Assembly (NCBI RefSeq): GCF_000003815.2
Contig: NC_049997.1
Location: 2,739,338-2,803,337 of the forward strand
Source: Branchiostoma floridae
Lineage: Eukaryota > Chordata > Leptocardii > Amphioxiformes > Branchiostomatidae
Direction: 5' to 3'
Length of the DNA: 64,000 bases
Under the pieces are notes generated by a model. The model was not told the origin of the DNA. It saw only the letters and a list, made by a program, of their open reading frames with translations, and searched no databases. The stretch's first letter is position 1. Each line of letters opens with the position of its first letter. Positions 58,551-64,000 of this stretch are shown here, one piece after another. Both the position numbers and the translations under genes were made by a program.

Positions 58551-58836
58551 GGCTAGACCGTAGGCCTCGAGATGGTTAAAAATACGCCTTCGTCTCCTCA
58601 CAGTGTCCCGATGTAGCAATTACACAACGCACTAGTGTTCTCCTGCAGGCCAATTGTATAACTGGTTTGTTCCATTAGTCCCCAGATTACATAAAATCAA
58701 TCTATTGCACATTCCAAACAGCACATGACTACCCGCATATATGGTAAGCCGTATCATATTTCAATTGATTAAAGTTGGAATTTTTATGTGTCGAAGGATT
58801 TTCTCGAAAGCAGTGCGGACAACCCTTGGCTCTTCA

Positions 58837-59088
58837 CGTGATATCTCACTGAACTCGAGTCATGCTTGCGTCACTGCGGGGTTTAATAGATACTCAACGA
58901 ATTTCAGAGATTAAGAACGAATTTTCTTACATCTTGTGTATTTTGCTGTCTTCTAAGTCATACTTTTACGTATTACGCAATATCTAAATTATAAAAATCG
59001 GCGAAAATAACACAACATGTATGTAGTGACGCTGTGAACGAACCCCGCAGTGACGCAAGCGTGACCCAAATGCAGTGAGATGTCACTT
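58837..59088. repeat. TCTCACTGCACT palindromic family, copy upstream of the mosaic gene
   Basis: GTGATATCTCACTGAACTCG at left, CAAATGCAGTGAGATGTCAC at right, same interior as 43984-44233. It lies 290 bp upstream of the signal-peptide ATG, so it may be in the promoter region. Confidence 0.72.
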
Positions 59089-59375
59089 TTAGGAGACCAT
59101 CTAGAATGACAGAGACCTCAGGAAGGTTGTAAAGCTTGGCACTCCACGTTAAGACACTCAGAAGATTAAAGCCTTCGAGATGAAGTGCTATAGTGCGTAC
59201 CAACGGTATAACAGTAATCATACATACCAATACAATTAAGCTCGGGCGATCGCTTTATCCATATACGTGCGTCCTTTTAATTACAGCACAGTTTCCACAA
59301 TATCAAACGTTATGTGAGTTGTCCATATGGTTAGTGCACGCGATGCAGATTGAGACAACGAGTTGCTGGAACATA

Positions 59376-59793
59376 GCCTGGAATCCAGCCGTATTGTGCT
59401 TTGGGCGCTCCTCTGAGGTACGCTTCCTGCCAATACGACTGGCATTCGTTAGCATTCGAACGATCGGCATTTAAATATTCGCAGATTTTATCTGCGAGAT
59501 TTCTGATTGGCTGTTAGCTCCAAGTTTACAGTTTGCAATCGAACGGAACACTACTTTTTATCTTTCCCGCGAACTTTTCAGTATCACAACAACAGATCAC
59601 GCGAGAAATAGCGCCTCGCGATTGGTGTTCTTCTCTCAGGGGTCATCCAATCAGCAAAGAGAAACAAATATGAATATTCATGAGTCTCCTCATTAGTGAC
59701 GTAAGGGCAAATCGTTCCAATCGTAACGAATGCCAGACGTGTTCGCACAGGAAGCAGAGCGACCAAAGCACAACACGGCTGGATTCCAGGCTA
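59376..59793. repeat. Palindromic element with AGCCTGGAATCCAGCC ends
   Basis: AGCCTGGAATCCAGCC / GGCTGGATTCCAGGCT termini; long imperfect inner arms (TGCTTTGG...CGCTTCCTG... and CAGGAAGCAGAGCGACCAAAGCA). Termini resemble the TTAA-flanked family at 45465, but without TTAA. Confidence 0.75.
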
Positions 59794-60038
59794 GCTGGAA
59801 CAGGGAACATCACCGGAATGGACCGATCCCGAAGCCCCGCCCCCTGTTCGATCATGTTCTATTTCGAACACCTCCGTCAAAAATGTACATACAGCGCTTG
59901 TTGGACAGAACTGGCCGCCGCCGCTATTTAGCTGATAATGACGACTCGATCGAGTTCGGTTTAGCCTTTTTTTGGCTCAGAAGATCTCAGAAGGGGCAAA
60001 AAAATTTCGTAATGCTATGCAGTGGCTCCAAAACAACT

Positions 60039-60125
60039 AAATTATCGGACAAACTCAAACAAAGACACGGTTTGGCAGAAAAAGGAAAAAGTTTAATCAG
60101 GGAAAAACTTTTTCGGGGAAAACAC
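60039..60125. repeat. 87-bp direct repeat of the DIRS element, outer copy
   Basis: Second copy of the repeat at 60370-60456, 245 bp apart. Such spaced repeats fit the split direct repeats of Ngaro/PAT-type elements. Confidence 0.9.
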
Positions 60126-60369
60126 AGCACTAATAGTAATACTACTTCAACAACTATAATAACATTCTTAACCTTAAATAACATTTGGCGGAGAAAAGGG
60201 GTGGTGGAGGGTGAAAAAGGAGAGCAGAAAGAAACGTACGACCCGCCTGCCCAGCAAACTTCGAGTGACGTCACTCTCACGTGTACGGTGTCAAAGGGCA
60301 AACGGGCCGCACCAAGACAAATATCGTTTGCGATCAATTAATAAAAATTACCCAAAAGAAATTTTTCTC

Positions 60370-60456
60370 AAATTATCGGACAAACTCAAACAAAGACACG
60401 GTTTAGCAGAAAAAGGAAAAAGTTTAATCAGGGAAAAACTTTTTCGGGGAAAACAC
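60370..60456. repeat. 87-bp direct repeat of the DIRS element, inner copy
   Basis: AAATTATCGGACAAACTCAA...GGGAAAAACTTTTTCGGGGAAAACAC, nearly identical to 60039-60125 (one G/A change seen). Confidence 0.9.
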
Positions 60457-60620
60457 CAAAAACAAAAGGCCAAACCGCTAAAAGAAAAACAAACAAAAAA
60501 ATCAGAAATACACTTAAACATGAAGGTGACGAGAGACACCACCACCCCATTACCCATGAACAAATTAACAAACTGTAATCTCTAAATTGCTACTCTACGA
60601 ACACTGCAATGCCTTCAACG

Positions 60621-60965
60621 CTACCGAGGCGTCTTCCACTGGATATGCTTAACCATTCTATAACACAAACGTAATCTTGTAGCCAAGGGAACCTTCAAAT
60701 ACAGTAGGTAAGCATCAGAACGCCAATCACCCTGGAGGCGGATTAGATCTATGGGAACTCCTGCACGGAATGCAAATGTGGCGCCTCCTCTACGCCCACT
60801 ATGGAGAGAGTACCTAGCAGGACTTAGGCCCGCTCTACCTAGTATCTGCTTGAAGGCCTTGTCAAAGATATTCTGATTCAATGGTACAAATCTACCCCTA
60901 TGTGGTCTAACAAAGGCCGCACTCGTATTCTTGTTGCGGTTTAACCTAACCATGTCTAAAAACAC
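60621..60965 (-). pseudogene. DIRS-type tyrosine recombinase, C-terminal part
   Basis: ARYSLHSGRRGGATFAFRAG and LIQ-like LIRLQGDWRSDAYLLYL give the H-x-x-R, the GDW (H/W) position and the nucleophile tyrosine in SDAY. This is the catalytic half of DIRS/Ngaro recombinases. The N-terminal half with the first arginine is not in frame. RGRFVPLNQNIFDKAF precedes it. Confidence 0.85.
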
Positions 60966-61429
60966 TGCAATGCCTTCAACGACGCTACTGAGACATCTTC
61001 TTCCTCTGGATATACGTTACCATTCTATAACACAAACGTAACCTAGTAACTCAGGGAACTCGCAAATACAGACTAATGCCGTCAACTTATGAATATACTT
61101 TAACTGTTAACATTCTAAATTAGAGCAAACCCTAACGTAGTACTCAATAGAACTTGTTAATACAGTAGGTGATCCTCGGAACGCCGTTCGCCATGTTGCA
61201 CCATAATAATAAAGGACAAAAGGGAGAAATCTTAATCTCCATTACTGGAACATACAACACTCTCTCTGCACATTGTAAAGTCTTAGACCACCTGGCTCTG
61301 ATCAGCAAAATTCTTGTTTACTACAAAACCATGTAAAGTGAACTGCTTAGTAAGGTCAAAACCGTATTTAGACAAAGTAATATTTTCGCTGAAACATATG
61401 GAAACTTAATATCACTGGCACAGTGTTGC

Positions 61430-62450
61430 AGATTCAAATCAAATCCGAGTTCCACAAGTTTACAAACGCAAGTCAGGCCAGATAATCACGGTATAACTAG
61501 CATATAGTGCTGTAGATCTCGATCACGCCCGAATTCAACACATAAACACACGTCAGGCCATGTTATCACGGTACAATAAGCTCAGCGTTGCAGATTCAAA
61601 TCACATCCGAGTTCCACAAGTTTACAAACACACGTCAGGCCATGTTAAAAGATACATGTGTATGTTACATCTGGGCCCCTCAACAGTCTCTGAACAATCT
61701 CTGAACAATCTCTGAACAGTCTCTGAACAGTCTCTGAACAGCCTCTGAACAGTCTCTGAACAGTCTCTGAACAGTCTCTGAACAGAGACATGGGTCATCT
61801 GGCACATTTCATCTAACCTCCAAGCAGACGTTAGCCCACGATCTCTGAACAGTCTCTGAACAGGCCATGTTATCACAGTACAGCTCCCTAGCAGTGTTGA
61901 AGATCCCGTTCACGCCCGAGGTCAACACATAAACACACGCCAGACCATGTTATCACGGTACAGCTCCCTAGCACAGTGTTGAAGATCCCGTTCACGCCCG
62001 AGGTCAAAACATAAACACACGCCAGACCATGTTATCACGGTACAGCTCCCTAGCAGTGTTGAAGATCCCGTTCACGCCCGAGGTCAACACCTAAACACAC
62101 GCCAGGCCATGTTATCACGGTATAACTAGCACAGTGCTGTAGATCCCGATCACGTCCGAGTTCAACACGTAAACACACATCAGGCCATGTTATCAAAATA
62201 TAATTTGAGCACAGTCTTGTAGATCCCGATCACGTCCGAGTTCAACACGTAAACACACATCAGGCCATGTTATCACAATATAATTAGCACCGTGTTGCAG
62301 ATACCGATCACTTCCGAGTTCAACACGTAAACACACGTCAGGCCATGTTATCACAATACGTATAATTAGCACAGTCTTGTAGATCCCGATCACGTCCGAG
62401 TTCAACACGTAAACACACGTCAGGCCATGTTATCACAGTATAAAGAAATA
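61430..62450. repeat. Tandem repeat array inside the DIRS element
   Basis: About 80-110-bp units containing CACACGTCAGGCCATGTTATCACGG, TAGCACAGTGTTG.AGATCCCGATCACG, GAGTTCAACACGTAAACAC. An 11-bp sub-array of TCTCTGAACAG fills 61683-61790 and recurs near 61840-61862. Confidence 0.85.
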
Positions 62451-62500
62451 CGACGTGTCCGAAACAACGGGCTCTCATTTCCTGGCTTCGAGGACGATTA

Positions 62501-62797
62501 TCAACATCTCAAGCGAGCGTATCTTTGATCCGAACTTCTCCAACACGTGGTCTGGGAACACACTGTGAAGAACTGTCCCGAGTCGCGAAATCTGCCGCAC
62601 CCCGTGGCACCAGCATCAGTCATAACCAACTCGTCCGGATAGCTACAAATGTCGGGAACCATCATAGATACACCGTTGTATGTGTCCATGACTCTTGACC
62701 ACCACAGAAAGTCCGATCGGAAGTCCCGTGACAACCGCAGACTGTGGTGATTCCGCAGTAATGAACGCAATAGCTTCAACATTCGAGATATAAACAA
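62501..62797 (-). pseudogene. DIRS RNase H remnant
   Basis: FISRMLKLLRSLLRNHH, FRSDFLWWSRVMDTYNGVSM, DELVMTDAGATGCGRF. The DF.WW...L..YNG and TDA..TG.G strings are the DIRS RT-RNase H junction. The frame then breaks. No RT YxDD motif is found in the window for this element. Confidence 0.7.
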
Positions 62798-62932
62798 CCG
62801 CCCAGGTGGACAATGTCGAGCTTACCAATGAGAGACTGAATGTCACGTAGTGATTCCTATGATGCAAAACTGACGTTGGATTAAACAGCTCTGACGGAAT
62901 ATTGATATATTATAAAATACGAATTCCAAATA

Positions 62933-63172
62933 TCAACTATCAGTATGTCTGTGTTCATAATTCTCGAGTAACGTTCTCCAAGTATATATTTTCAGCTTTG
63001 ATTTCACTAGTACTGGCCTAAGTGCGCCGATAAAATTGTGAAGATTACCGTGTGTCGCGAACTCTTCATGTAACTTGATCATCTTGTGAAAGTTCGCGTG
63101 AAGGACCGAGTCCCTGGGAGAGGTGGGCGGGGTCTCCGGAGTTGTGGTTTGTTCTGTCTGTGGAGCCGCCAA
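62933..63172 (-). pseudogene. Start of DIRS pol frame overlapping gag
   Basis: A frame in a different phase, overlapping the gag 3' end: MAAPQTEQTTTPETPPTSPR, then IYTWRTLLENYEHRHTD, which resembles the W..LL..Y.D segment before the RT domain in DIRS pol. It ends at 62933, so pol is broken here. Confidence 0.45.
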
Positions 63173-63968
63173 ATGGCCGGGGTTTGTACTGGCAATCCTG
63201 AGTCGGATGTGGTGCTCGGATGTCCCGCACTATCAAGCACGCACTACAGACGTGGTGTAGCCTTGGGGCATTCCATCGTGTACTCCAATGGCCGGATTGC
63301 CAGGAACAGGTACCGGAGTGAAACTCGCCACAATACCGCGGCCTGTTTCCCGCCACACAAGCTACACTGACTGGCTCCGCCCTCGATGACTTCACGTTGC
63401 CACGAGCGGCGCCAGCTTGTGTCCGGTAGTGGCTCTCTCTGATGGCATCAAAGGTACCGCGGCTACCCCACGTGAGTGATCCATACTCTACCCCGTATAG
63501 TAAAGATGCGTGGACTTCCCGAACTAACTTCCAGTCATAGTTCACAACATCGAACGTGAGGCCTGCCAGATGAACTAACTGATGCTCTGCGTCAACCGAA
63601 ACCCGGTCCGAATAAAGAACATTCTTCAGAAAGCCGTGTACTAACATTAGCAAGGATAACTGATCACTAGCCACGCCCCCTTTATTTCCATATCCTGGGA
63701 AGTGCACCTTATGTTGTGGCCAATCAAGTTTGACATGACGGGTGCCCGAATCATCAATAGTACGAATTCGACCGCTCTTCCCTGCCCGACGTCGGCGGCG
63801 CTTGGTAGAACGTGAGCGGGAATCATCAGACATACCAGAAGTGCCCGAATCATAGCTATCACAGCGCCGGCGTGATATGAAAAGTTTCGAAGAGACACGT
63901 ACCCCTTTCATCTTGCAACTCTTCCCGCGCGACCCCCTGCGTCGCTGGCGCCTCCTGAGTTTTCTCAT
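63066..63968 (-). CDS. DIRS-like gag protein (ORF1)
   Basis: 300 codons. Basic Arg/Ser-rich N-terminus (MRKLRRRQRRRG, STKRRRRRAGKSGR), a middle region (GGVASDQLSLLMLVHGFLKN), and a Cys/His cluster: RYCGEFHSGTCSW then HHVCSACL, the CCCH/CCHC-like signature of DIRS gag proteins by family knowledge. Nucleocapsid-like RNA binding is inferred. The element's 5' repeat should lie just beyond 64000. Confidence 0.65.
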   Translation of the reverse strand: MRKLRRRQRRRGSRGKSCKMKGVRVSSKLFISRRRCDSYDSGTSGMSDDSRSRSTKRRRRRAGKSGRIRTIDDSGTRHVKLDWPQHKVHFPGYGNKGGVASDQLSLLMLVHGFLKNVLYSDRVSVDAEHQLVHLAGLTFDVVNYDWKLVREVHASLLYGVEYGSLTWGSRGTFDAIRESHYRTQAGAARGNVKSSRAEPVSVACVAGNRPRYCGEFHSGTCSWQSGHWSTRWNAPRLHHVCSACLIVRDIRAPHPTQDCQYKPRPFGGSTDRTNHNSGDPAHLSQGLGPSRELSQDDQVT

Positions 63969-64000
63969 GAAATCTGACTCCGTGCTGTCTGACTGCGACA

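Larger units (their letters stand above)
60039..64000 (-). mobile_element. DIRS-type tyrosine-recombinase retrotransposon, internally deleted
   Basis: Minus-strand order: gag-like ORF (63968-63066), start of a pol frame (63172-62933), RNase H remnant (62797-62501), tandem array (about 62450-61430), tyrosine recombinase (60965-60621), then two 87-bp direct repeats (60456-60370 and 60125-60039). This fits DIRS/Ngaro elements, which use a tyrosine recombinase in place of an integrase and end in split or inverted repeats. The RT core is missing. The far end is outside the window. Confidence 0.75.

Noticed and set aside
59730-60341. 203-codon plus-strand frame
   Set aside because: Covers the repeat at 60039 and element sequence; composition is low complexity and no domain is seen.
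61430-62450. CRISPR-like array
   Set aside because: Eukaryotic context, units are contiguous with no unique spacers, and the array lies inside a retrotransposon.

Overview
The window is animal (metazoan) nuclear DNA. It holds two intron-rich protein genes arranged tail to tail in a dense field of transposable elements. The TSG101 orthologue is chordate-like. The second gene is a mosaic of extracellular modules. Introns are full of short palindromic elements and of tRNA- and 5S-derived SINEs. Together this resembles a cephalochordate (amphioxus, Branchiostoma) genome; that assignment is inference from family knowledge, not a database match. Three runs of N are assembly gaps (30883-30982, 32232-32331, 55272-56013).

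Region 1, 944-11968, + strand: a complete TSG101 gene in 11 coding exons, 452 codons plus stop. It encodes an ESCRT-I subunit with the order UEV domain, Pro/Tyr/Gly-rich linker, coiled coil, C-terminal steadiness box. All exon phases join without conflict. Its introns carry MITEs, a hAT-type element with an 8-bp target duplication, and LINE 3' ends. One LINE end landed on the exon 7 splice donor and duplicated it.

Region 2, 14375-58550, - strand: one long mosaic gene reconstructed from 34 exons, about 1,800 codons. N to C the order is: signal peptide, CUB, (gap), Sushi, CUB, CUB, about six tectonin (TECPR) repeats, 13 LDL-receptor class A modules, a discoidin (F5/8C) segment, C-type lectin domain A, a linker exon, and C-type lectin domain B, then the stop. 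Nearly every module is bounded by phase-1 introns, as in exon-shuffled extracellular proteins. No transmembrane segment or protease domain is seen, so a secreted, multi-ligand lectin-like protein is the simplest reading. This is the most unusual thing in the window.

Region 3, mobile DNA: a 5'-truncated LINE with a long RT reading frame sits at 34426-37370 inside a duplicated 40-bp target. A DIRS-type tyrosine-recombinase retrotransposon, apparently lacking most of its RT, occupies about 60039-64000 and runs off the window. Mariner, hAT and piggyBac-type non-autonomous elements, at least eight SINE pieces and several palindromic families fill the introns. At 39172-39624 a duplicate of the acceptor and start of a tectonin exon has been carried, inverted, into another element.
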